Assembly (NCBI RefSeq): GCF_000715075.1
Contig: NC_134080.1
Span: forward strand, 36,374,758-36,438,757
Length of the DNA stretch: 64,000 bases
Source: Nicotiana tabacum
Taxonomy: Eukaryota; Streptophyta; Magnoliopsida; Solanales; Solanaceae
Reading direction: 5' to 3'
The position numbers and the translations under genes are program-made. The notes under the pieces are model-generated. The model did no database searches and was not told the DNA's origin. It saw nothing but the letters and a program-made list of their open reading frames with translations. Numbering within the stretch: the first letter of the stretch is position 1; each line of letters begins with the position of its first letter. Positions 22,488-34,874 of this stretch are shown here, one piece after another.

Positions 22488-24236
22488 TCAGTTAGGCTTT
22501 ATTAGCCCCATCTCTAGCCTATTTCTCTCAAAATGTTCTCTACTCAATGCTTTGGTGAAGATATTTGCAATTTGTTCTTCTGTACTGCAGAACTTCATAC
22601 AGATAAGCCCTTTCTCCACATTGTCTCTTAGAAAATGATGTCTCATATCAATGTGCTTGGTTCTTTTGTGTTGAACCGTGTTCTTAGCCATGTTGAGTAC
22701 ACTGGTGTTGTCACATAGATGAGGCACACAGTCAGTGTACACACCAAAATCTTCCAATTGCTATTTGATCCATAAGAGTTGAGCACAGCAGGAAGCTGCA
22801 ATGACATATTCTACTTCAGCTGTTGAAAGAGCCACTAAGTTTTGCTTCCTTGTGCCCCATGATATGAGACACGATCCTAGAAAGTGAGCCATTCTAGAAG
22901 TACTTTTCCTATCCACAAGATAACCTGCATAATCAGTGTCAGCATACCCAATAAGATTAAAATTGTCACCTGAGGGGTAGTACAGGACCAGGTCTTTTGT
23001 TCCCTTAAGATATCTCAAAATTATTTTGGTAGCCTTCAGATGAGATTCCTTGGGATTTGACTAAAACCTTGCACATAGCCCCACACTAAAGACAATATCA
23101 GGTCTGCTGGTAGTGAGGTAGAGAAGAGACCCAATAATGCCTCTATACATGGTTTGATTTACAGGAGATCCAGATCCATCCATGTCCAGTCGAGTAGCAG
23201 TGGCAATGGGAGTGTCAACCACTTTTGATTCTTCCATATCAAACCTTTTCAGGAGCTCCTTGATGTACTTCTGTTGGCTGATGAATGTACCCTTTGTGGA
23301 CTGCTTCACTTGAAGACCCAAGAAGAAATTCAACTCACCCATCATGTTCATTTCAAACTCACTTCCTATGAGTTTTGCAAATTCTTCACACAGTGAATTA
23401 CCTGTTGCCCCAAAAATGATATCATCAACATATACCTGAACGATGAGCAGGTTCCTCCCTTATTTCTTTAGGAACAAAGTGTTGTCAATTCTTCCTCTTG
23501 TAAAACCATTTTCTAAGAGAAACTTTGGCAGTCTTTCATACCAAGCTCGAGGAGCCTGCTTCAACCCATACAATGCCTTATCCAATTTAAACACATATTC
23601 AGGGTGCTCATGACATTCAAAGCCTGGGGGTTGCTTTACATAGACTTCTTCCTTAAGGAATCCATTCAGAAATGCACTTTTGACATCCATTTGGAATAGA
23701 GTGAATTCCATATGTGATGCAAAGGCAATTATGATTTTGATAGCTTCCATGCGAGCAATCGGAGCAAAAGTCTCATCATAATCAATTCCTTCTTCCTGAT
23801 TGTAACCTTGAACCACTAGCCTAGCCTTGTTCCTTGTATTGTTTCCATGTTCATCAAGCTTATTCCTGAATACCCACATGGTTCCTATGATGGTTCGATC
23901 TGAGGGTCTAGGTACCAGGTGTCATACATTGTTCCTTTTGAACTGATGCAACTCATCTTGCATGGTTGTTATCCAGTTTGCATCTTTTAAGGCTTCATTG
24001 ATGTTTCTAGGTTCTATTTGGGAAAGAAAGGCTGAGAAGGCAAGTGAATTTCTGGCTTTTGATATGGTTTGTACTCCTGAATCTAGAGGGGTAATTATGT
24101 TGTCAAGAGGATGAGAGCTTTTGTGTTTCCAGTTGGGCACTTGAGCCTCATTTGTGGAGGAGCTGGGTAGATCTAAATGGTTCCCTTGCATTCTTCTCTC
24201 AGCTACTTGTGGAGTACTTTGCACTGCATCAACCAT
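22488..24236 (-). pseudogene. Sirevirus reverse transcriptase and RNase H, minus strand
   Basis: RT begins in the piece 23922-24236 and continues in 23460-23879, with the [17 protein letters not shown] and [16 protein letters not shown] motifs. A stop near 23460 precedes the YVDD active site (about 23420-23435), and the RT end lies in 23061-23351. RNase H occupies 22761-23018 (DTDYAG active site) and 22488-22757 (the C terminus with HIDMRHHFLRD), separated by a stop. Most catalytic motifs are readable, and only point stops and small shifts break the frame. Confidence 0.82.
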
Positions 24237-25689
24237 TCTTTCTTCAGCTTCAGTGGTTGTAATTGTGGTACCTGGTTCCTCTCCGGCTGATGAGGAGACT
24301 GCATTGTCTTTACTTGACTCATCATGTCTGCCTTTCCATTTGTCATGTCAATGACTTTACTTGGAACTAGCAGAGGCTCTCCATCTTGATCATCCTTGTT
24401 GATTTTCTTATAGGAGGGATAGGACTCATCAAAAATTACGTGTATACTTTCCTCAACACACTGAGTTTGTTTGTTGTATATCTTGTAAGCTTTGCTTCGA
24501 GAAGAGTACCACAAAAAGATTCTTTCATCACTCTTGGCATCAAATTTTCCAAGCTAATCCTTTCCATTGTTGAGAACATAACATTTGCACCCAAATGTTC
24601 TTAGGTGAGTCAACTTGGGCTTCCTTCCATTCAGCAACTCATAGGGGGTTTTATTCAGGAGAGACCTGATCATGCACATGTTCACCAAGTAACAGGCAGT
24701 GTTGACAACTTCAGCCCAGAAGTTCTTAGCAATCCCACTGTCGATCAGCATTGTTCTTTCCATTTCCTCAAGGGTTCTGTTCTTCCTTTCCACAACTCCA
24801 TTTTGCTGGGGAGTCCTTGGGGCTGAGAAGTTGTGAGTAATGCCATTCTCGTTACAGAATTCATCAAACTTAGCATTGTCAAACTCTGTTCCATGATCTC
24901 ATCTAATGCATGCTACTTTTGATTTCATATTCACTTGGATTTTCTTCATAAAGGCTATGAACACTTCAACAGTTTCATCTTTTGTTCTAAGAAACAGAGT
25001 CCAAATGAATCTGGAGTAGTCATCCACTATCACAAAGATATATCTTTTTCCTCCCCTGCTTTGCACTATTATAGGACCACATAGATCCATATGAAAGAGA
25101 TCAAGTGGTTTTGAGCTGCTGACATCCTTCTTTGACTTGAATGAGGATTTCACATGCTTCCCTCTAGCGCAGGCATCACAGACTTTGTGTTCTTTGAACT
25201 TGGACATGGGCAGACCACAAACCAGGTCCTTCTGAATCAACTTATTCAGTAGAGAGAAGCTTGCATGTCCTAGTCTTATGTGCCACAATTCAGCATCATC
25301 ATCAACAACTTTCAAGCAACTCAGATCACCACTTTGTAAAGACTCGAAATCAGCAACATAGATGTTCTTGTATCTTTTGGCAACAAGTACCACTTCACCA
25401 GTTACCGGATTTGTAACTGTGCATATTTTGGACAAGAATTCCACCTTGTTTTCTTTATCACATATCTGGGAGACACTCAAGAGACTGTACTTAAGGCCAT
25501 TGACATAGTACACATTCTAAATTGAGTGAGTGAGTGACTTTCCAATTTTTCCAACACCAAGAATGTACCCCTTTTTCCCATTTTCAAAGGATACACTCCC
25601 TCCTTGTAGGGATTTTAGAGAAAGAAAGTCCATGGTATTTCCAGTCATGTGCTTTGAGCATCCACTGTCCATGTACCATTATTGACTGC
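24237..25689 (-). pseudogene. Sirevirus protease-integrase region, minus strand
   Basis: The protease site (DSGC, near 25660) is followed by a stop near 25515, then an open stretch 24899-25513 with the integrase zinc region (CDACARGKH) and DDYSRF. A stop at about 24900 falls just before the second catalytic Asp. The NRTLEEMER region carrying the triad Glu is at 24554-24793, and the integrase C terminus at 24203-24514. It parallels 4766-6223 of the plus-strand copy. Confidence 0.8.
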
Positions 25690-26819
25690 TTCCTTTCACT
25701 GTTCCCTACACAAGGAGATCACGTGTTAGATTTAGGAACCCAAGCAAGTTTGAGTCCCTTATAATAAGCAAGAGGATAAATACGTGCTCTTTTAGTCCAT
25801 GCAGGTAACATGTATTTTTTATGAGTGGCGCCTGGTCCCTTTTCAGCAGTTACTCTTTCAGCAAAAGCATTGTTTTTCTATAGAGACTGAACCCTGGCTT
25901 GACAATTTTCTTTGAAATGCCCATTGTTCCCACAGTGGGTACACAGCCAATTCTCGGGTAGAGTAACATATTTGCTATGAGGGTTGTAAGGAGTTCTCTC
26001 CCTTTAAAGCCCTATTCCCTGCTTGTTACCACCATTATTGACATACATGGCAGTAATAGCTTCTGAGGACCAGGTCCACTTAAGGGACTTCTCAAGATCA
26101 TTTTTTACTCTTTCCAGTTCTGCTTGGAGCTACCCATTTTTCTCAAGTTCTGCACATAAACTAGTTCTCACAGCATTTAATTCGTTTTCAAGCTTAATGT
26201 GTGCCTCACTAGCTACTTCTTTCCCTTTTGCAAAATTTCCAGGCATACACTCAGCTCCAAGTTCCTCTATTGTTTCCCTTAAGTCTACAATCACTATTAA
26301 GAGGTCATCTCTCTCCTGCTCAATAGCAGTCACTTTATCCACTAAGGCATTCTTTTCTTTACTGGAATACTCAATGGTTTCTTTCAAGTCAACTACTACT
26401 ACCACCAGATCATCTCTTTCGTTTTCTACACTAGTGATTTTCTCAGTTAGAACCTTCTTTTTATTTTCCAGATTATCTATAGTTTCCTTCAAATCAACCA
26501 CACAGACTAACAAGCCCTCTCTGGTTTACTCAGCATATCTTAATTCAATGGTAAAGGCATCCTTATCATATACAAGACTATGATAGGCATCAATTAATAC
26601 ATTTGCTAATGACAAGAGTTTCTTAGGAGGGTAGGATTTTAGATTTCTCTGAACATCCCTGAATTTTACCTCATCATTGTCATCATCTACATCATTGTTT
26701 AATTGAGCCATCAAAGCAAATATTGAATCATATACATTTCTTCACTTTCAACTGCCATCATGGAACTATCACTAGCATCAGTTTCTTCTTCAGACTCACT
26801 GGAGGAATCTCCACATGCT
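25690..26819 (-). pseudogene. Sirevirus gag C-terminal part, left of the gypsy insertion
   Basis: Contains, in gag order, the acidic stretch next to the gypsy insertion, the KKLLSLANVLIDAYHSL segment (26526-26714), a long heptad-rich coiled coil (26130-26513, 127 codons) and an intact CCHC knuckle (CTHCGNNGHFKENC, about 25890-25945). The frame is interrupted by stops near 26525 and 26128. It joins across the gypsy element to 37739-38715. Confidence 0.8.
26815..26819. other. Target-site duplication (left) of the gypsy element
   Basis: The five bases atgct precede the LTR start at 26820 and recur at 37734-37738 directly after the other LTR. Both copies lie within Sirevirus gag. Confidence 0.9.
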
Positions 26820-29682
26820 TGTCACGACCCTAAAACCGACCCGGTCGTGATGGCACCTATCGTGAAACTAGGTCAGCCGACACAAATCCCAAATCATACC
26901 ATTAGTCCTTAAAAGTCATTTTAAGCCATTAATTAACAAAATCTTGTAATATAAGTCTAAATAACCAGTGCGGAAATATAACACAAGCCCAACATTGGGG
27001 TATCACAAGTCACGAGAAACTACAACTTTGTCTAAGTACAATAAAGTCTAAAAACGTCTGGAAGATAATACAAATAAAATCTAGGGAAGATATGAGGGAG
27101 AAGAAGAGGGTTGCGAATGTGATGCAGCTACCTTGTCGACTCCAAGACCTGCTGAATGAACGATCAATGCTCGCTATCAAGACCCGCAACTCCCGGACCA
27201 TCACACAAGGTGCAGGAGTAATGTGAGGACTCCAACTTAGTAAGTAAGAAAAGTAAATTAAAGCTGAGCAGTAAGAAAATAGATAATTCCACGTCATAGC
27301 ACCACAACAAATACACTATATTTCCAAAACAGTACCGAAATCACTTATCTCGTAAAACAACTCAGTTTCAGTAAAACCTTTTCTTTTGAAAACATCTTTC
27401 AATAGTTTCAAACAAGGTATGAAACAGTGAGTAAAAATGATAGAAACGTAAACAGCCCCTCGGGCATAACATGTACCATAAACCGTCCCTCGGGCAAAAT
27501 ATTAGCGGAACGAGCCCTTCGGGATACCTCACAATCACTCGTAATCAGCCCTTGGGGCAACAACATGAATCAACAACAGCCCCTCGGGAAACATCACATC
27601 ACTCATACTAGGTACTCGCACTCACTGAGGGTGTTCAAACTCCGGAGGGACTCCTACAGCCCAAGCATTATCACAAGCCATCTCGTGGCATAATAAATCA
27701 AGCCATCAACCTCTCATATATCACAAATTAGTACAACATGTTGCGGCACGCAGCCCGATCCCATGATATCCTCACAACACAGGCCCTCGACCTCACTCAT
27801 TCAGAAACCTCTCAAGCCACTCGGGCAACAGTAAAACAGGATGTTCAGCCCAAAATATCATTTAAAGTATCAAAACAAAGTAAATACGGCTGAGTTGTGA
27901 AATCAGTAAAACACAGCATGACTGAGTACAGATATTAAGTCAAAACAATGAGGAATAGTAGTAAAAAGTTCCTAAGACTCCAAACCGTTGGCACGAGGCC
28001 CAAATATGGCATTCAGCCCAAAAATAGTAATACTTTGCAAAACAAATAGTATCAAATAGTTTTCAATCAAATACGTGACTTAATATTCATACGGGACGGG
28101 CCAAGTCACAATCCCCAACTATGCACGCCCCATGCTCGTCATCTAGTGTGTGTGTCACCTCAAAGTAGCACAATGATGTAAAATCCGGGGTTTCATACCC
28201 TAAGGACAACATTTGCAATCACTACTTACCTCAAACCGGTCAAAACTCTAGCCCGTGATGCCCTTGCCTCTCGAATCGGCCTCCAAATGCTCTGAATCTA
28301 CCAAAATTAGTATCACATCGTTAATATATCTTAAAGGAACAAAGACCAAGCAAAAATAATCAAATTAACACAAAAATCCCAAAATTGGCCAAACCCGACC
28401 CTTGAGCCCACGTCTCGGAATCCGATAAAAATTACATCACAAAAATCCTTATCCTCCCACGAGTCCATACATACCAAAAACATCGAAATCGGACCTCAAA
28501 TGGCCCCTCAAATTCCCACTCAAAATTCTCCAAAACTCAAGCCCTAGCCTTCAATTTTAACCCTTAAATCCCACTAATTTCATGTCTAATTAGTTAGAAA
28601 TCATCATAGAATCGAGTATTGAGTTCAAAAACCTTACCTCCAAGTGTTACCCCTTGAATCCATCTTCAATTCCTCTCAAAAAACTTCAAGTCCGAACACA
28701 AATGGTGGAGAAATGACCAAATTTTGCGAATGCCTCTATTTATACTTTCTGCCCAGCAAAACCGCACATGCGGTACCAATGTCGCATCCACGGTCCTCAT
28801 TAACCAGCCAAATCTCCGCTTCTGCGGATTTTCATTAACCAGCCAAACTCTGCTTCTGCGGTCGCCTAGCCGCAGCTGCGGTCACGCAGATGCGGCGACC
28901 TAGCTGCACCTACGGTTCCTCTGCAGACCTGCGCCTCAAGACCGCTCCTGCGAAGCTTGCACCTGCGGTGCCCAATCCGTAGGTGCAGATATGATAGAAG
29001 CAGCACACGAGCTGCATTTCCTCAAGTCTAAATTTTTCCGAAAACCATCCGAAATCATCCCGAGGTCCCCGGGATCCCAACCAAAAATACGAATAAGTCA
29101 CATACCACTATTCCAACTTATTCTAACCTTCGAAACACTCAAAACAACACTGAAACACCAAATCACCCTCGGATTCAAGCCTATGGATTTCCAAACTTTC
29201 AAATTCCGCATCTGATCCAAAAACCTATCAAACCTCATCCGAATGGCCTGAAATTTTGCAAACACGTCACAAATGATACAACGGACCTATTCCAATTTCC
29301 AGAATCCCATTTCGACACCGATATCAAGATTTACACTACCGACCAGAAAATGCCAAAATTCCAATTTCGCCAATTCAAGCCTAAATCTCTCACGGACCTC
29401 CAAAATACATTCTGATCACGCTCCTAAGTCCCAAATCACCTAACGAAGCTATCCGAATCATCAAAATTCACATCTGGGACTTTATACACATAAGTCAACA
29501 TCCAGTTGACTTTTCCAACTTAAGCTTACTCAAAAGAGACTAAGTGTCTCATTCCTCTACAAAACAACTTAGAACCCAAACCAACCAACGCGATAAGATG
29601 AAATACAGCTGAACAACACATTACGAAATTGAAATGGGGAAAACGGAGTGGTAACTCATGAAATAACTGGCTGGGTTGTTAC
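26820..29682 (-). repeat. 3' LTR of the Tekay-like element
   Basis: 2863 bp, starting TGTCACGACCC and ending GTTGTTACA on the plus strand. It contains several 'agcccctcggg' words (27450-27600) and a GC-rich palindromic block near 28850-28985. No gene inside. Confidence 0.88.
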
Positions 29683-29695
29683 ATCCTCCCCTCTT
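29683..29695 (-). other. Polypurine tract of the Tekay-like element
   Basis: On the minus strand it reads aagaggggagga immediately before the 3' LTR. Confidence 0.75.
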
Positions 29696-31235
29696 AAACA
29701 AACGTTCATCCTCGAACGAGTCAAGAAACATACCTAGAACCTCAAATAGGTGAGGATATCTGCTCCGCATCTCCCGCTCGGTCTCCTAGGTAGCCTCCTC
29801 CATGGGCCGAACTCTCCATTGCACTTTCACTGAAGCTATATCCTTTGATCTCAACTTTCGGACCTGCCGCTCCAAAATAGCCACTGGCTCCACATTATAA
29901 GTCAAATCACCGTCTAACTGAACCGTGATGAAATCCAAAACATGAGATAGATCGCCAATATACTTCCGGAGCATAGAAACATGAAATAACGGATGCACAC
30001 TCGACAAGCTAGGTGGCAAAGATAACTCAAAGCCACCTCCCCAATCCTCTGAAGCACCTTAAAAAGCCCAATGAACCGAGGACTCAATTTACCCTTCTTC
30101 CCAAATCTCATAACACCCTTCATGTGTGAAACCTTTAGTAGAACCTTCTCCCCAACCATGTAAGACACATCACGAACCTTCCTGTCAGCATAACTCTTCT
30201 GTCTCGATTGAGCTGCACGAAGCCGCTCCTGAATCACTTTCACCTTGTCCAAAGCATCCTACACCAAGTCTGTACCCAAAAGCCTAGCCTCGTCCGGCTC
30301 AAACCAACCAACTGGAGATCTACACTGCCTCCCATATAAAGCCTCATATGAAGCCATCTAAATAATCGACTTATAACTGTTGTTATATGCAAACTCCGTG
30401 AGCGGTAAAAACTGATCCCATGAACCCCCAAAATTAATGACACAAGCACGCAACATGTCCTCCAATATCTGATAGTGCGCTCGAACTGCCCATCCGTCTA
30501 AGAGTGAAAAGTTGTGCTCAACTCAACCTGAGTACCCAACTCTCGTTGCACGGCTCTTCAAAACTATAGAGTTAACTGAGTACCTCTATCTGAAATGATG
30601 GAAACTGGGACACCATGCAAGCGAACAATCTCTTGGATATAAATCTCTACTAACCGCTATGAAGAATAGGTAGTACACACAGGAATGAAGTGCGTGGACA
30701 TGGTCAGCCGATCCACAATCACCCAAATAGCATCGAACTTCTTCAAAGTCCGTGGGAGCCCAACTACAAAATCCATGGTGATCCGCTCCCACTTCCACTC
30801 TGGAATATCTAACTGCTGAAGTAAGCCACCCGGTCTCTAATGCTCATATTTCACCTGGTGACAATTGAGACACCGAGCTACAAATCCTACAATATCCTTC
30901 TTCATTCTTCTCCACCAGTAATGCTATCTCAAATCCTAATACATCTTCATGGCACTCGATGGATGGAATACCGCGAGCTATGGGCCTCCTCCAGAATCAA
31001 CTCCCGAAGCCCATCTACATTGGGCACACATATCCGACCCTACATCCTCAATACCCCATCATCACCAATAGTCACATCTCTAGCTTCGTCGTGCTGAACT
31101 CTGTCCTTAAGGACAAGCAAATGAGAATCGTCATACTGGTGCTCTCTAATACAATCAAACAAGGAAGACCAAGAAACCACATAGGCTAAGACCCGACTGG
31201 GCTCCATCCAACCTCACAAACCGAGTGGCCAAGGC
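29696..31235 (-). pseudogene. Gypsy integrase with C-terminal chromodomain-like region
   Basis: Broken minus-strand frames. The C-terminal part (29914-30252) reads DKVKVIQERLRAAQSRQ and GEKVLLKVSHMKGVMRFGKKG, the conserved gypsy integrase end. The last segment (29786-30019) has HPLFHVSMLRKY and the chromodomain-like VKVQWRVRPMEEAT. Integrase core pieces lie at 30240-30798. Stops occur at almost every piece boundary. Confidence 0.75.
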
Positions 31236-32460
31236 CTAAACATCAACTGCAAGAGGTCTCTCCCAAACAGGAATATACGCCAAACTACCCATACTCACCG
31301 CCTTCCTACTCAAGGCATCGACCATTATATTGGCCTTCCCCGAATGGTACAAGATAGTGATATCATAGTGCTTTAGCAACTCCAACCATCTCTGCTGCCT
31401 CAGGTTGAGATCCTTCTGCTTGAACAAGTGTTGGAGGCTATGATGATCAGTAAACACCTCACAAGACACACCATACAGATAATGCCTCCAAATCTTTAGC
31501 GCGTGAACAATGGCAGCCAATTCTAGATCATGAACAAGGCAGTTCTTCTCATGGGTCTTAAACTGACGAGAAGCATAAGCAATCACTCTACCCTTCTACA
31601 TCGACACACACCCGACACCAACCCTCGAAGTATCACAATACACTATATATGAACCTGAAGCTGATGGCAAAACTAATATTTGAGTTGTAGTCAAGGTAGT
31701 CTTGAGCTTCTAAAAGCTCGCCTCACACTCATCTGACCACCTGAATGGAGCACCCTTTTGAGTCAATTTGGTCAAGGGTGATGCAATAGATGAAAATCCC
31801 TGAACGAACCGACTGTAATGACCCGCCAAACAAAGAAAGCTGCGAATCTCTATGGCAGAGGACGGTCTGGGCCAACTCTGAACCGCCTCTATCTTCTTTG
31901 GATCAACCTGAATACCCTCACTGGACACCATGTACCCCAAGAAAGCCACTGAATTGAGCCAAAAATCACACTTGGAGAACTTTGCATAAAGTTTATCCTC
32001 CCTCAACTGCTGCAACACAACTCTCAAATGCTCAGCGTGCTCCTCTTGACTACACTAGTATACCAGTGTATCATCAATGAATACAATGACAAACGAGTTG
32101 AGATAAGGCCAAAACACATTGTTCATCAAATGTATGAACGTTGCTGGGGCATTGGTCAGCCCAAAAGACATCATAAAGAACTCATAAAGACCATATCGGG
32201 TCCTGAAAGCTATCTTAAGAATATCCGAGTCACTGATCTTCAACTGGTGATACCCCGATCTAAGGTCAACCTTGGAGAACACCCTTGCTCCCCGAAGCTA
32301 GTCAAATAAATCATCAATACGAGGCAACATATACTTGTTCTTGATTGTAACTTTGTTCAACTGCCTGTAATCAATACACATCCTCATAGTGCCATCCTTT
32401 TTCTTCACGAATAGAACAGGCGCACCCTACGGCGACACACTAGGCCAAATAAACCCCTTA
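31236..32460 (-). pseudogene. Gypsy reverse transcriptase and RNase H
   Basis: RT pieces: 32055-32282 ([15 protein letters not shown] and the FIDD active site) and 31710-32027 ([20 protein letters not shown], then the thumb). RNase H and connection: 31236-31586 ([30 protein letters not shown]). Separated by stops near 32028-32050 and 31590-31700. Confidence 0.8.
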
Positions 32461-33135
32461 TCAAGGGTGTTCCTGAAGTTGCTCCTTCAAATCCTTCAAC
32501 TCTGTTGGTGCCATACAATACGGTGGAATAGAAATGGGCTGAGTGCCCGTTACCAAATCAATACCAAAGTCAATATCCCTGTCTGGTGGCATGCTCAGTA
32601 GGTCTGCAGGAAACACATCTGGAAAGTCCCTTACTATCGGGACTGAGTCAATCCTAGGAGTCTTTGCACTAACATCCCTCACGAAAGCTAAGTAAGAAAG
32701 ATAACCTTTCCCAACCATTCGCTGGGCCTTCAAAAATGAGATCACCCTACTAGGAACAAGATTAGTCGAACCTCGCCACTCAATCCGTGGCACACCCGGC
32801 ATAGCCAACGTCACTGTCTTAGCATGATAGTCCAAAATAGCATGACACGGATATAACCAATCCATGCCTAATATCACATCAAAGTCAACCATACAAAGCA
32901 ACAAAAGGTCCACTCGGGTATCCAAGACCCCAATAGTCACCACACACGATCGATATACGTGGTCCACAACAATAGTATCACCCACTAGAGTAGATACACG
33001 AATAGATGAAATAAGAGACTCATGGGGCGTATCTAAATAACAAGCAAAATATGATGACACATATGAAAAAGTGGAACTAGGATCAAATAACACATAGGCA
33101 TCTCTGTAGTAGATTGAGACAATACTTGTAATCAC
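32461..33135 (-). pseudogene. Gypsy aspartic protease region (224 codons open)
   Basis: An open frame covers the protease and the linker to RT. The active-site position reads FDPSSTFSYVSS, where related elements usually have Gly before Ser. ILGMDWLYP marks the flap end, and RDFPDVFPADL leads into RT. Confidence 0.78.
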
Positions 33136-34673
33136 CGTATTTGTAGCAATGGCATCGGGTCTGGCTGGGAGTGCATAGAAATGGGCCTGACCACCACCTG
33201 ATCGACCTCCCTCTCTAGGCGAACTCTAGCTGACTGTCCTCCACCCCTAGCTGGGTGGGTGGGTGGTGAAGTAACTGGTGCCGAAGTCAATGGCTAACTC
33301 CTCTGCTGAGACGGACCCCCAAGACGATGAGGACACTGTCTCCATATATGCCCTAACTCTCCACACTCATAACAATTCCCTGGTGCTAGAGACGGCGACT
33401 GAAGGGAACCTCTAGCACCAGGATGACTAGCAGAAGAACCTGGAATGGAAGAGCCCTAAACTGATGGAGCACGGGACGAACTCTGGGATGTAAGGGCACT
33501 AAGTGAGGAATGGCCTGAGGAGAACATTGAGAACCATGGCCCAATAATGCCCTATGATAACCTGGGCGAGCTGATTGAGCATGCTTTAATGGACGGCCTC
33601 TATCGTGCTGAAACTGATCTCCGTAAGGAGTTCCACTGAATCCGCCCTAACCATGAGGCCTCTTAGCCTCCCTCTCAACCTCTCCTGACCACGAACCATC
33701 TCAATCCGTCAAGATATGTCAACAACCTCATCAAAGGTAGCACCAGATACTCTCTCTCTCTAGTCATGAGCATCCGAAGCTAAAAACCAAGGCCATATAT
33801 AAACCTCTTGATCCTCTCCCGGTCTGTGGGAACCAACCATACTACATGACGAGCCAGTTCGGAGAACTATATCTCATACTATGTAACAGATCTATCACCC
33901 TGACGAAGCTGTTCGAACTGCCTGCGCAGCTCTTCTCGGCGAGACTCAGGTACAAACTTCTCCAGAAAGAGAACGGAGAACTACTGCCAAGAAAGGGGCG
34001 CTACGCCAACTAGCTTACGCCTCTCATAAGCCTCCTACCGACTAAGTGCAGCCCCAGTGAACTAGAAATTAGTAAACGAGACCCCCCTGGTGTCCAGAAT
34101 ACCTGCGGTCCGAAGCATCCTCTGACACTTATCCAAGAAATCTTGTGCATCCTCACCCTCAGCACCACTAAATGACGGAGGCTAAAGTCTACCAAACCTT
34201 TCCAATCTGCACTGCTCGTCCTCTGGCATAACGAGAGCTACATAATCTTGAGCAGCTGCAATCGGCTGGGCTGGAGGTATCCCCGGTGTCTAAAGTCCCT
34301 GCACGACCTACTTAGGTGTGCGAGCGGCGGGAGTCTGAGTGCCTCCCTCACCCTGAGAAGTAGCTGCAGCCGTACTAACTGATACTGCCTGAGCTAGGCT
34401 AGTGCACACTGATAGAATCTAGGCCAGGGCCTCCTGAAGGCTTGGGATAACAATAGGCACAACTAGTGCCTGAGCTGGTACTATTAGAGCATCCGCAACG
34501 AGGACCTGATCTTGAACTGGGGCAGTTGGTGGATCTGCAGGTGTTGTCGTAGCTGCCGTGCGGGCTATACCCCTACCCCTACCATGGCCTTGACCGCATC
34601 CTCGGCCTCTAGTGGCCCCAACTGGTGGTACTGGTGGTCGTCCATCCTGATCGGTAGCACGTGTCCTTACCAT
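33136..34673 (-). pseudogene. Gypsy gag with CCHC zinc knuckle
   Basis: Starts at the ATG at 34673 (MVRTRATDQDGRPPVPP, then Gly/Arg- and Pro/Ala-rich), stops at 34419, and continues in broken frames. An intact CX2CX4HX4C knuckle (CYECGELGHIWRQC) lies near 33340-33395, just before the protease. Capsid pieces lie between (33650-34200). Confidence 0.72.
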
Positions 34674-34857
34674 CTGTGAGAGAATAGAATAACAGAGGTT
34701 TAGTTACCAGAATCAATAGATTTGCACGATAGGAATTCAAGAATGTGAAGTTTTTCCTAAAGGTTCTGCAGCCTCCCGAGGATAAGTAAAGACATCTCCG
34801 TACCGATCCGTGAGACTCTACTAAACCTGCTCATGACTCGTGAGACCTATATAACCT

Positions 34858-34874
34858 AGGCTCTATTACAAACT
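34858..34874 (-). other. Primer-binding site of the Tekay-like element
   Basis: On the minus strand tttgtaatagagcctagg directly follows the 5' LTR. It is a slightly mutated form of the tRNA-iMet-type site (ggtatcagagcc). Confidence 0.65.

Noticed and set aside
26023..26583. 186-codon open frame on the plus strand
   Set aside because: It is the antisense of the Sirevirus gag coiled coil (26130-26714 minus); the gag reading has family motifs, this one has none.
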